NCBI RefSeq assembly: GCF_000969835.1
Contig: NZ_KQ033912.1
Span: forward strand, 2,307,920 to 2,371,919
Source: Parabacteroides goldsteinii DSM 19448 = WAL 12034
GTDB lineage: Bacteria > Bacteroidota > Bacteroidia > Bacteroidales > Tannerellaceae
DNA: 64,000 nucleotides
Reading direction: 5' to 3'
Both the position numbers and the translations under genes were made by a program. Numbering within the stretch: the stretch's first letter is position 1; every line of letters starts with the position of its first letter. This document shows positions 26,901-35,063 of the stretch, in pieces. The notes beneath the pieces are model-generated. The model was not told the origin of the DNA. It worked only from the letters and a program-made list of their open reading frames with translations, and searched no databases.

Positions 26901-28738
26901 GGGCATTGATGACGGCTGGCTTGTCACGTATCCGTCCGATCCTGATTACGTCGATAACGACAATTGTCGCCATGTTCCCGTTGGCGATGGGCGATTCGGA
27001 ATATGCCGGTGCTATCGGTGCGCCGTTTGCCATTACGGTGATCGGCGGGTTGACATTCTCTGCGTTGCTGACGCTGATCCTGATACCGACTGTTTGTATG
27101 GGGCTGGAGAATACCTTGCAGTGGTATCGGGGCCTGTCCCGTAAAATCTGGATATTCCATCTGGTACTGTTCCTGTTGGGGGTTGCTGGTATTTGGTTGT
27201 ATGCCGACGGGATGCTGTGGCAGTCTGTTTACATGGTTCTTCTGGTTTTCGGTATTCCGGGAGTGACTTATTTTGCTCAGACCAGTTTGAGGCGTGCCCG
27301 TTCGAAAGTAATCGATCCCGGGGAAGATATACATATCTCTGTCCGCAATCTGGTGAAGATATACGACTGGCCGGGACGTATCAGCCGTCAGTGGAATAGC
27401 GGCCTGAATATCCGCCGGCATCTGGGACTGAGCAATGAATATCGTTCGCTGAAAGATTTTGTCAACGTTCTGTGGCAGTTCGGTATGTTGCTTTTCGGTA
27501 TGTATTTCACCTGGTTCTTCATCAATAACAGGCTGTGGATATTCCTGTTGTCGTTTGCCATCTATGCCACGATCCTTTATCTGTGGCGGAAGGTCCGTCA
27601 ATACCTGTTCTACCGTTTCGGGGAAAATAAGCGGGTGAAATATATAAACCGTCTGATATTCTGGAGTATTCCTCCGATCATCCTGTTTATTCTGTTCCGG
27701 AAGATGGATAATACCGGACTGATTTCCGTTGTGGGCCTTCTGTGGGCCTTCTGTATTGCCGTATATGTTTCTTCGCAATACTTGTATGAAAAGAATGTCA
27801 ATATAGAACGTATCAAAGGACGGCTGGCCGGACTTCGCCGCTCCTGGTTCCGTATGGTCAAAGGGATTCCGTTGATCGGGAAACAGCGCAGGCCTTTCAA
27901 AGCCTTGCGAGGCGTATCTTTTGAGATCCGTACGGGAATGTTCGGTTTGCTGGGACCTAATGGCGCCGGCAAATCAACTCTGATGCGTATTATCTGCGGT
28001 ATCCTGGAACAGAGTTACGGCAGCATCTGGATTAATGGACTGGATACCCGCATTTACCGGGAGGAATTGCAGAGCCTGATCGGCTTCCTTCCGCAGGAGT
28101 TCGGAACTTACGAGAATATGTCTTCCTGGGAGTTTCTCGATTATCAGGCGATCCTGAAAGGGCTTACCGATAATAAGCTGAGGGAAGAACGTCTGGAATA
28201 TGTGTTGAAAGCAGTTCATATGTACGAACGGAAAGACGACAAGATCGGTTCTTTCTCCGGCGGTATGAAACAGCGTATCGGTATAGCCCTCATCCTGCTT
28301 CATCTTCCCCGTATTCTGGTGGTGGATGAGCCAACAGCCGGTCTCGACCCGCGTGAACGTATCCGTTTCCGTAACCTGCTGGTAGAGTTGAGTAAAGACC
28401 GTATCGTGATCTTCTCCACGCATATTATCGAAGATATTTCCAGTTCATGCAGCCAGGTGGTGGTTATCAACAAAGGCGAACTGAAATACTTCGGCGATCC
28501 GACCGATATGGTGGATATGGCTACCGGTAAGGTCTGGCAGTTCCATATCGACCGTGAGTCGTTCGAACAGGTGCTGGACAAAACGATGGTGGTCCATCAT
28601 ATACAGGATGGAGATACGATACAGGTGCGTTACCTGTCTGTCGGTTCGCCTTATGAGGGAGCCGTAGAAGTAGAGCCGAACCTGGAAGATGCTTATCTCT
28701 GCTTGCTGAAAAATATGGAAGGGAAAAGCGGACAATGA
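23996..28738 (+). CDS. RND efflux pump fused to an ABC-type ATPase
   Basis: 1580 residues from ATG 23996 (MNFLLHRRITICMLF). The open frame reaches back to 23912, but only through the repeat array. Residues 1-1045 are a full RND subunit (TM1; LLDNSVVVLENIYR in TM4; ASVFESLVTPF; VVVNNGIILID) with a Gly-rich stretch and an acidic insert in the second periplasmic loop. After two more TM segments comes HISVRNLVKIYDW, which looks like the first strand of an ABC domain. About 175 residues with four predicted TM helices interrupt it before FKALRGVSFEI, Walker A (GLLGPNGAGKST), signature (FSGGMKQR), Walker B (LVVDEPTAGLD) and STHIIED. The fused ATPase is a paralog of the first gene of the operon. Confidence 0.92.
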   Translation: MNFLLHRRITICMLFIALTMLGYVSYKQLPVELLPNAELPMLFVQVSSQQDMDPSYVESEIVIPLEGAISSIGGVDKIQSTVDSRQSTIQIDFKNTVNFKITSLRLQEKVNELAATFPDGFNVQLQKVDVGQMANNFMVLQVRGSGGVDRVRNIVDKEIRSDLENVDGVASVNIYGGREKAIEIRLNPEACKALNLTPSSISGLLTQNTQDKAFVGFANEPDSKYFIHVNALYSKVSDLENIVVAPGPVLLKDVATVFFDLKEETSYSRVNGKDAVSVALMSDSQANLIDLSHRAVEAIDRLNEKLAYLEVEVVVQENTAETMENNIDQIINLALVGGLLAILILWLFLKNLRLVFFIALSIPISVYTAFNFFYAFGITINSLTLVGMALAIGMLLDNSVVVLENIYRLSASGCTPERSVTQGTKEVWRSIVAATLTTVTVFLPFVFSDNFMIKLIGHHVGVSIISTLTISLFVALLFIPMATYLLLRKKNGQSVFYEKVSIVQRPVQVYLVLLKTCMRNPGVTIFGAIIVLFVTLILSIYMNVQQMKDVNTDRINIYVTMPTGSTLDNADKLVKVIEARLDSFPGRKDLISRINEKNAVLTLNFTDDFVKKAGSKMAEYKATVQATVSNIQGAEISVEESMSGGGGGGGAGGGAMAGLGNFMRLLGIGENRERIVIKGSDFDVMQLVAEDFRYYLDEQEFIRGSRVSYNRRQPEIHLDFDPILLTSYEITRANISSGLAALNPEYSSGTSFKIGEDTYDIIIRNDIPGDEENEEEEAETEKKDKTVDDLRRVQIQNANGGLHDLQDLASVNYGRGRTRIMRVNQDKQIEVFYNFSKDVQSSKDLLEGYRSDIDQLVANYNLPSGVAVEVFHEEDEFADFKFLILAAFILIFMILASVFESLVTPFVLLFSIPLAAIGSLLALLLTSNSLLNANTLTGFLILLGVVVNNGIILIDYSNILRKRGYRRNRALMTAGLSRIRPILITSITTIVAMFPLAMGDSEYAGAIGAPFAITVIGGLTFSALLTLILIPTVCMGLENTLQWYRGLSRKIWIFHLVLFLLGVAGIWLYADGMLWQSVYMVLLVFGIPGVTYFAQTSLRRARSKVIDPGEDIHISVRNLVKIYDWPGRISRQWNSGLNIRRHLGLSNEYRSLKDFVNVLWQFGMLLFGMYFTWFFINNRLWIFLLSFAIYATILYLWRKVRQYLFYRFGENKRVKYINRLIFWSIPPIILFILFRKMDNTGLISVVGLLWAFCIAVYVSSQYLYEKNVNIERIKGRLAGLRRSWFRMVKGIPLIGKQRRPFKALRGVSFEIRTGMFGLLGPNGAGKSTLMRIICGILEQSYGSIWINGLDTRIYREELQSLIGFLPQEFGTYENMSSWEFLDYQAILKGLTDNKLREERLEYVLKAVHMYERKDDKIGSFSGGMKQRIGIALILLHLPRILVVDEPTAGLDPRERIRFRNLLVELSKDRIVIFSTHIIEDISSSCSQVVVINKGELKYFGDPTDMVDMATGKVWQFHIDRESFEQVLDKTMVVHHIQDGDTIQVRYLSVGSPYEGAVEVEPNLEDAYLCLLKNMEGKSGQ

Positions 28739-28804
28739 GTTTCTTGCTAATCTCAGGCGTGATGCGAGACTCAAGTGGTAGATTAATGTTGTAAAAAGAT
28801 AGTT

Positions 28805-29518
28805 ATGACGATAAAGCAATTGATACCTTTATTACCCAAGGTGGTAAAATATAACCTGAAGATCATCTTCGCCGGCAAGTTCATTTGGTTCTTGCTGGCG
28901 GCATTCGCATTCTTTGCCTATTTCATGTTCCAGGCTGCCTGGAATAGGGCGGAGATCAACGAAGGACTGATCTATAACCTTTTGATGTTCCCTTGTGTCC
29001 TGCTGGTATTCTATCCTGCCGTATTCGGCATCCAGAATGATGAGGATAACCGGATACTGGAAATCCTTTTCGGTATCCCTGACTACAAATATAAAGTCTG
29101 GGGAGTACGCCTGCTGATGATTTATGTCGCTATATTCTTTATCCTGGTGGCTTTTTCTTATCTGGCTACATTATTGTTATATCCGGTCAATCCGTTCGAG
29201 ATGTCTGTCCAGTTGATGTTCCCCCTTGTCTTTTTCGGGAATCTGGCCTTTATGCTCTCCACCATCACCCGCAGTGGCAACGGCACGGCTGTGTTTACGA
29301 TTATCCTGGCTATTCTCCTTCTGATAACGAGCGAGATGGAAATAATAGAACGTTCATTCTGGAATATCCTCCTGAATCCTTTTAAAGTACCTGATAACTT
29401 CCTGCCGGTAATCTGGGAAGGGTTGATCGTCAAGAACCGTATTTTCCTTTTGATAGGTGGTATTGTGTGGATGATGATCGGGTTGCTGAATTTGCAGAAG
29501 AGGGAGAGGTTTATATAA
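28805..29518 (+). CDS. ABC-2-like permease, last gene of efflux operon
   Basis: 237 residues, almost entirely membrane-embedded, with about six hydrophobic segments (IWFLLAAFAFFAYFMF; LLMFPCVLLVFYP; LLMIYVAIFFILVAF and others). A short cytoplasmic stretch, QNDEDNRILEILFGIP, resembles the coupling region of ABC-2 permeases. It starts 66 bp after the RND-ABC fusion and is the natural partner for that protein's ATPase domain, just as the first permease follows the first ATPase. A 10-bp stem hairpin lies right after its stop. Confidence 0.8.
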   Translation: MTIKQLIPLLPKVVKYNLKIIFAGKFIWFLLAAFAFFAYFMFQAAWNRAEINEGLIYNLLMFPCVLLVFYPAVFGIQNDEDNRILEILFGIPDYKYKVWGVRLLMIYVAIFFILVAFSYLATLLLYPVNPFEMSVQLMFPLVFFGNLAFMLSTITRSGNGTAVFTIILAILLLITSEMEIIERSFWNILLNPFKVPDNFLPVIWEGLIVKNRIFLLIGGIVWMMIGLLNLQKRERFI

Positions 29519-29523
29519 ATAAT

Positions 29524-29568
29524 CAGGCACGGAGCACATGCGATAATAGATCGTGTGATCCGTGCCTG
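29524..29568. terminator. Hairpin at the end of the efflux operon
   Basis: CAGGCACGGA at 29524-29533 pairs perfectly with TCCGTGCCTG at 29559-29568. There is no strong T-run, only AATCTTATTT. It lies between two converging transcription units and could act in both directions. Confidence 0.65.
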
Positions 29569-29584
29569 GAATCTTATTTGCCAG

Positions 29585-29692
29585 TTAACTATATTTGTCT
29601 AGCCAACGTTTGCCTGCTGGAGTTTTAACAAAAATAATAATTCCTATGGCAATCGCACCTAAAAGGAGATATAAAAATATAGCAGGTTCCAT
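29585..29692 (-). CDS. Tiny single-pass membrane protein (35 aa)
   Basis: ATG at 29692 and TAA at 29585 give 35 residues: a hydrophobic helix (IFLYLLLGAIAIGIIIFV) followed by KTPAGKRWLDKYS. The combination of one TM helix and a 'GK(R/K)WL' tail recurs in very small Bacteroidales proteins that I know only as hypothetical. It starts 2 bp after the stop of the 84-aa two-TM protein upstream, so the two are probably co-translated. Confidence 0.6.
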   Translation of the reverse strand: MEPAIFLYLLLGAIAIGIIIFVKTPAGKRWLDKYS

Positions 29693-29694
29693 AT

Positions 29695-29949
29695 TTATTT
29701 CTTTTTATAGGTTAATACTAAAAACCCTGCAATACATAAAAGAATTGCTATACTAACAGCTATTGTTATCACCAAAATTTTATCGGTATTGAGTTGTAAA
29801 ACAGTAGTAATTACAGCACCTCCGATTACTAGTTTCGATATATCCAATAGATATTTTCCAAACTCTTTGAGAATGTTCGCTTCCTCTTTCTGTAGCTGTT
29901 GTACCTGTAGAGGTATGGACATTCTTTTTGTCTTATGCCTGTTCTTCAT
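29695..29949 (-). CDS. Small two-TM membrane protein (DUF6722-like)
   Basis: 84 residues. A basic and glutamine-rich N-terminus (about 1-28) leads into KEFGKYLLDISKLVIGGAVI, then a second hydrophobic segment (ILVITIAVSIAILLCIAGFLVL) and a YKKK tail. The GKYLLDxSKLxxGG pattern resembles the DUF6722 family of Bacteroidales; the family name is from memory and should be confirmed. It forms a two-gene unit with the 35-aa protein. A TATCTTTG candidate -7 element lies on the minus strand at 29972-29979. Function unknown. Confidence 0.65.
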   Translation of the reverse strand: MKNRHKTKRMSIPLQVQQLQKEEANILKEFGKYLLDISKLVIGGAVITTVLQLNTDKILVITIAVSIAILLCIAGFLVLTYKKK

Positions 29950-30019
29950 AGTTAAATAATTTTGTTACAGGCAAAGATAGGATATAATATTGAAAGAGTG
30001 CAGGAATAACTGCTAAAAA

Positions 30020-31561
30020 TTATATCTCGTCCGGCCAGGGGCAAGGTTTACCCGTTGCCTTAAACGACGGACGCTGTGCTTCCATCTTTCGTAATTGTTT
30101 GCCCAGGTCTTTGGATAGTTTCTTTATCAAGTCGGGATGGGAAGCGGACAAGTCATTCTTTTCGCCTATATCGTCGGGAATATTGAATAACTCTTTTTTT
30201 CCTGTCTCATAATAATAGATCAGTTTCCAGTCACCCTGGCGGATTGTGCAGGTGGCTCCGATACCCGGCCCTGTGTTGCCCCAGAGGTTCGGGAAGTTCC
30301 AGTACAGGCTGCGCCCTTTGGAGGGATCGCCGGTATTGGTCAGCAGCGGCATGAAACTGACGCCGTCTATTGGCTGGATAGTCTCGTATTTCTTTATTTC
30401 GGCCATTTCGAGGATGGTCGGGAAGAAGTCTTCGATGATCAGGTATTTATCGCATTTGCTCTGCGGCTGTACCTTGCCCGGCCAGCTGACGATCATCGGT
30501 TCACGAACGCCGCCTTCGTAAGCGGAACCTTTACCGCTGTTCAGCGGGGAGTTCTGGGTATGAGGTTTGCCGTCGCGCCATTCCGGTTCGGCAGCCAGAC
30601 CGCCGTTGTCGGACATGAAGATGATGATCGTGTTATCCGCCAGCTTGTTCTTCTCCAGATAATCCATGATATCGCCCAGACTTTTGTCCATTCCTTCTAT
30701 CAGGGCGGCATAAGCGGCTTCTTTCTCTCCCAGTCCTTTGTCGATATATTTCTGATAGAAACGCATATCCTTATCTATCGGGACATGAATGGCATAATGC
30801 GACATGTAAAGGAAGAACGGCTGATCGTATTGTTGCGCCTTATCCAGTGCTTTGGTAGCTTCCTGTGTCAGGGCTTCCGAGATAAAGATATCCTTTCCCC
30901 AGTATTTATCCAGGCCCGGAACGGCGAACCAGGGATTCGGCTTACCGTCTGTTCGGTTACCGAAATTGGCTTCTCCCAAATAACTGGCAAGGCCGCCGCC
31001 GGCATGTCCGGCAATGTTTACTTCGAATCCGAAATGATACGGGTTCTCTCCCGGTGTGTCTACCGCTCCCCAATGGGCTTTTCCGCAATGGATGGTATGA
31101 TAACCGTTATCTTTCAGTATTTGAGCCATAGAGGTGACCTGGTAAGTATGTTCGATGCCTGCGACCTCACAGATACCGTTTACATTCCAGTCCGGCAATT
31201 CCAGCACATCGCTTTGCCGGTCTGTCGATTTGTTTTTGGGATACGTCCAGTTCGTTACCCGGTGGCGGCCTGCATTCATACCGGTATAGAGGCTGCAACG
31301 GCTCGGCGAACTGATGCTGGAAGCATAAGCCTGGGTAAACATCATACCCTGGCGGGCAAGGCGTTCCATGTTAGGCGTTTCGTATACTTCATTATAATGT
31401 GTCTTTTCCTTCCAGAAAGGGAGGGAAGTATCTTGCCAGCCCATATCATCTACCAGGAAGAGAATAATATTCGGCCGGTCCTGCGGTTTGGCCGCTTCGG
31501 CTTGCCCGGCTGCTCCCAATAATGGAAGTGTTGCCAGTGATAGAAATAGTCTCTTGTTCAT
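30020..31561 (-). CDS. Secreted S1 sulfatase, Ser-type
   Basis: 513 residues with a signal peptide (cleavage after ...GQAEA). The metal-binding opening RPNIILFLVDDMGWQD is followed by the sulfatase signature SSPSRCSLYTG. Here Ser, not Cys, is the residue converted to formylglycine, so an anaerobic maturase (anSME) elsewhere in the genome is required. IIIFMSDNGG supplies further metal ligands. It removes sulfate esters from sugars in the periplasm or at the cell surface. It is the last gene of the PUL, 18 bp after the alpha-galactosidase-like gene. The target position on the glycan cannot be read from sequence. Confidence 0.92.
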   Translation of the reverse strand: MNKRLFLSLATLPLLGAAGQAEAAKPQDRPNIILFLVDDMGWQDTSLPFWKEKTHYNEVYETPNMERLARQGMMFTQAYASSISSPSRCSLYTGMNAGRHRVTNWTYPKNKSTDRQSDVLELPDWNVNGICEVAGIEHTYQVTSMAQILKDNGYHTIHCGKAHWGAVDTPGENPYHFGFEVNIAGHAGGGLASYLGEANFGNRTDGKPNPWFAVPGLDKYWGKDIFISEALTQEATKALDKAQQYDQPFFLYMSHYAIHVPIDKDMRFYQKYIDKGLGEKEAAYAALIEGMDKSLGDIMDYLEKNKLADNTIIIFMSDNGGLAAEPEWRDGKPHTQNSPLNSGKGSAYEGGVREPMIVSWPGKVQPQSKCDKYLIIEDFFPTILEMAEIKKYETIQPIDGVSFMPLLTNTGDPSKGRSLYWNFPNLWGNTGPGIGATCTIRQGDWKLIYYYETGKKELFNIPDDIGEKNDLSASHPDLIKKLSKDLGKQLRKMEAQRPSFKATGKPCPWPDEI

Positions 31562-31579
31562 GCTCGTATCGTTTTTAGT

Positions 31580-33658
31580 TCATTTGTTAATTGTTATAGT
31601 GCCCGGAGTTGTTACCGGGATACTGCGTAATTCCTTTTTGTTCCCTGATTCTACCCATACACGGACGGTTCCGGGGCAGAGGACATCGAGGGTGAGTTGT
31701 TTCCGGTTGCAGGAGATGATCCTGACGGTTGCCGGCGACAGAAATTTCTCCTGTACTCCGATAACCGCCCAGCCATTGTTTACCGGACAGAGATGATATA
31801 ACCGGTCGGTGAAACCTTCCAGTTCTGTCTGTTGATCCGTATCCAGTTCGCTGGCCGTCTGTCCGGTCCAGTCGTAAAGGATGATCCGTTTGTTCTGAGG
31901 AATGGGTTTTCCTGTCATGGTTTCACGCAACAGGTAATCGGACCGGCTGATCGTAGCCTGTACCTTGCGGTGTTGAGGCGATGTATTCAGGTTATAGCAG
32001 ATCAGTGAAACGGCCTCGTCTCCGGTCGGAGCAAATACACGGTATGCCTTTCCACCCTGTAAAGGATTGGTGATGATCGATTCGGGTGTCGGGATAGCCG
32101 GGGCTTCGGGACGGAATAACTTTCCTTCCTCGTCGATCAAAGGGAGAATGTTTTCCCGGGTGAAATCGGCAGGAGAGTCCGACAGGTAGACCGGACCACC
32201 GGATAAGGCTTTCGAGCGGGCCATCAGGCTGCCGCAAACCGTATCGCAGGAATGGAACATATCATGGTCGGGCCAGACTGTCTGTCCTTGCAGTAACGTA
32301 TTGGTATACGACTGGAACAGATGCGATTTGGCCATATCTTCATCATATTTCTTATAGTCGATGCTGACACGGGTCACACCGCTGTATTGTGTATGGTCTA
32401 TGTTCAGAATATTCTGTGCCATGCAGTTCATCAGTCCGACCTGCTGGTTATGGGTTTGCTCTTCCAATGCCAGGTTACATGCTTTAGACTGCCGTACGAC
32501 CTCCTTGTTTCCCATATAAAGAGGCAACAGGAAAGACTGGTTGTCTATCTTGAGGAAATCGAAACCATATCCTTTCAATGTCCGGATATAATAGTGATAG
32601 AACGTGTCGATATTCTCCCTGCTTTGTCCGGGTAACAGGCTGCCGTTGTAAGGGTAAAGCGATTGCTTCACCTTTTCCGGGAAATCGTTTTCCGGAGATA
32701 TTCCCATCCAATACCCGCAGAAGTTATACCATAACCCCATCCATTTCACTTTATCTTCTTTCTTCCGGGAGATGATGTTCTTCCATCCGTTGGGAAACCG
32801 TTCTCTATCCGGGACGAAGCTGGTAAGCTGGCGGTTTTTATTCGCCAGATGGCCGTCGTCTATCAGGACGTAACGGATGGGGAGGCCGGAAGCCTCGATG
32901 CCGTCCAGGTCATTCAGCATCTTTGTTTCGTCGATATCGTAATGATAATGTTCCCAGGAACACCAACCCAGGTATTTAAAGGCTTCGAAATAATCTTTAT
33001 CCGTTCTCTTCTGCAATGCCGAAACCTCCCGGTTGCCGGTTAAAGCGATATATGCTTTATGAATGGCTTCATAGGCCGTTTTCCCTTTTTCCATTAACAG
33101 GACGGGAGCTTGCGGAGCGAGATTGTCTGTTCCCAAAGTAGAGAGGAAGACTGTTAACGAACCATCCCTGTTCACCCGGAACCAGCTGATACTATTCTCT
33201 CCGGCAACAGCTTTGGCAAACATATATTGTCCGTCAACCAGTTCCAGCAATAAGGCATCTCCCAGCAGGGAAGGCGCCCCGTTAGACGGGATACCCGGAT
33301 AATCTTCCTTCGCCAGATCGTCGAGCCGGGTAAAGACCCAGGTCAGTAACCGGTTGGTATTATTGGGCCACTGATAATCGCCGGAGCGGGAGTCGCGACT
33401 AAAGAATATGCCTTGTTTATAGGAGGGTATATTCGTTTTATAAGAGACTGTTTGTTGCTCTCCCGGTATGTTCTTTTCATAATAGACAGGTGTCTGTTGC
33501 TTCTTCAGATCGATAGCCTGCTCCATCCGGAAAGCATCGACATCGTTGAACATCTTTCCCCGTTCATAGACAAAGGTTGTTTGTCCGGAGAGGGAAGGGC
33601 TGAGCCAGGCCGCACTACTCAGGATCAATGTCAGCAAATATGTCTTGTTTCTTGTCAT
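31580..33658 (-). CDS. Sip1-related alpha-galactosidase (GH36/raffinose-synthase type)
   Basis: 692 residues with a signal peptide (...LSPSLSGQ). It carries the Sip1/raffinose-synthase signature GWCSWEHYHYDID, the strand YVLIDDGH, and DFLKIDNQ with the probable nucleophile Asp (KxD motif of clan GH-D). WPDHDMFHS and GGPVYLSD complete the family pattern. Secreted enzymes of this group are expected to act on alpha-galactosyl or related alpha-linked sugars, though few bacterial ones are characterised. Its start overlaps the stop of the GH29 gene by 4 bp (ATGA), so translation is coupled. Confidence 0.87.
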   Translation of the reverse strand: MTRNKTYLLTLILSSAAWLSPSLSGQTTFVYERGKMFNDVDAFRMEQAIDLKKQQTPVYYEKNIPGEQQTVSYKTNIPSYKQGIFFSRDSRSGDYQWPNNTNRLLTWVFTRLDDLAKEDYPGIPSNGAPSLLGDALLLELVDGQYMFAKAVAGENSISWFRVNRDGSLTVFLSTLGTDNLAPQAPVLLMEKGKTAYEAIHKAYIALTGNREVSALQKRTDKDYFEAFKYLGWCSWEHYHYDIDETKMLNDLDGIEASGLPIRYVLIDDGHLANKNRQLTSFVPDRERFPNGWKNIISRKKEDKVKWMGLWYNFCGYWMGISPENDFPEKVKQSLYPYNGSLLPGQSRENIDTFYHYYIRTLKGYGFDFLKIDNQSFLLPLYMGNKEVVRQSKACNLALEEQTHNQQVGLMNCMAQNILNIDHTQYSGVTRVSIDYKKYDEDMAKSHLFQSYTNTLLQGQTVWPDHDMFHSCDTVCGSLMARSKALSGGPVYLSDSPADFTRENILPLIDEEGKLFRPEAPAIPTPESIITNPLQGGKAYRVFAPTGDEAVSLICYNLNTSPQHRKVQATISRSDYLLRETMTGKPIPQNKRIILYDWTGQTASELDTDQQTELEGFTDRLYHLCPVNNGWAVIGVQEKFLSPATVRIISCNRKQLTLDVLCPGTVRVWVESGNKKELRSIPVTTPGTITINK

Positions 33659-35052
33659 TTATTTACTTCTTGAACGTTGAAAACACTGAAGTTACGTATA
33701 TCCGGTTGTGCTACCGATTGAGAGATTGTCAGGCGCAAAGCGGAAGCCTCTACTGCCGGGAACTGTTCTATACGCTTGTGCCCTACCGATTCGCCTTCGC
33801 AAATGGTTTGCCATTTACCGTTTACCCTGGCTTCTACTTTATATTGACGGATACGCTCACCGTTCCGGATGTTTTCCTGGATAATGCAATGATTGACCGG
33901 TTGCGCCTTATCCAGTTTCAGTGTCAGGCTTTTCTTTTGTCCGGAGGTAGAGGCAAGCGGAGAGGAGAAGCGGCGGTTTATCTCGTCGCCCCATTCTTTC
34001 AGTCGTTGCACGTCGCCGGATGGGATCAGGCCTGTTGTATCGGGTGTCAGACCGACAATCAGTGTTGCATTCCTTCCGACCGATTTATAATACATATTCA
34101 TTAAAGATTCAACCGGGTAAACCGTATTCTCGTCATCCGGCTCCCAGAACCATTCATGCCGTCCGTTCATGCCTCGCAAGGGAGTGTCTGCCATAGCCGG
34201 AACCCAGTATTTTCCATCCTTGTCGCCCTGTTTCAACAGATCGTTATGGTTTCGGCTCCCTTCCGTATTATTACTGTGTGAGTAAGGGTAGGGGAAAGAA
34301 GACCAGCAGGGATAACCGACCGTCCCTGTCTCGGAACCGCCCCAGCGGAAATCCGCCCGGTCTACGTTATGATAGAAAAGGCATTCCGGCTGGTACTTGC
34401 TGACGATGGGCAATACGTCCGGCCCGTTGCCTTTCGGATCGTCTGCGCCACCGTCAAACCAGATCATAAACAAATCACCGTAGCGGCTGCAAAGTTCTTC
34501 AACCATGCGTTCGCAGAAATGCTTATACCATTGTTGACGGTTAGCGGCAAACTCTCCTTCTCCCTGTACCTTGAAATTATGAACGCCAAAAAGTGAGTTC
34601 CACCGGATACCGACATAGATCCCCGGCATTATATCGTATTTTCTACATGAATTGACAAAGTCGCGGATGATATCCCCTTTCCCGTCGCGCCATTTCACCG
34701 CTTTCAGGCAATACGGATTGACATCGCTCTGGTAAATGGCAAAGCCTGTCTCGTGGGTGGCCGTCAGGACGGCAAACTTGGCCCCCGCTGCTTTTGCCGC
34801 CTGTACCCACTGGTCCGTATTTAGTTGGGTAGGGTTGAAGATATTGTAATCTTCTATTGGCTGGACGCGGTTGTTGCCCTGACCGTATTTGATGCCATCG
34901 AAGACATGGAGATCATAATGGAAGACGACGCCCATTTCCGACTCGTGCCATTTCAACTGGTGAGGGGCCGGACGGGGGATATCCGCCTCTTGTCCCGTTG
35001 CCGGGAAAATACTTGCTATCAGTAAGATTGCCAGATAAAGATGTGTTTTCAT
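33655..35052 (-). CDS. GH29 alpha-L-fucosidase-like enzyme with C-terminal discoidin-like domain
   Basis: 465 residues with a signal peptide (cleavage after ...FPATGQ). The TIM-barrel region has GVVFHYDLHVFDG, FAVLTATHETGF and MIWFDGGAD, where the Asp matches the GH29 nucleophile. About residues 345-465 look like an F5/8 type C (discoidin) carbohydrate-binding domain. GH29 enzymes cleave terminal alpha-L-fucose with retention. It lies 11 bp after the first sulfatase. The early region deviates from the usual FGIFIHWG motif (GVVFHYDLH), so substrate preference may be unusual. Confidence 0.87.
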   Translation of the reverse strand: MKTHLYLAILLIASIFPATGQEADIPRPAPHQLKWHESEMGVVFHYDLHVFDGIKYGQGNNRVQPIEDYNIFNPTQLNTDQWVQAAKAAGAKFAVLTATHETGFAIYQSDVNPYCLKAVKWRDGKGDIIRDFVNSCRKYDIMPGIYVGIRWNSLFGVHNFKVQGEGEFAANRQQWYKHFCERMVEELCSRYGDLFMIWFDGGADDPKGNGPDVLPIVSKYQPECLFYHNVDRADFRWGGSETGTVGYPCWSSFPYPYSHSNNTEGSRNHNDLLKQGDKDGKYWVPAMADTPLRGMNGRHEWFWEPDDENTVYPVESLMNMYYKSVGRNATLIVGLTPDTTGLIPSGDVQRLKEWGDEINRRFSSPLASTSGQKKSLTLKLDKAQPVNHCIIQENIRNGERIRQYKVEARVNGKWQTICEGESVGHKRIEQFPAVEASALRLTISQSVAQPDIRNFSVFNVQEVNK

Positions 35053-35063
35053 GTGTATATAAT

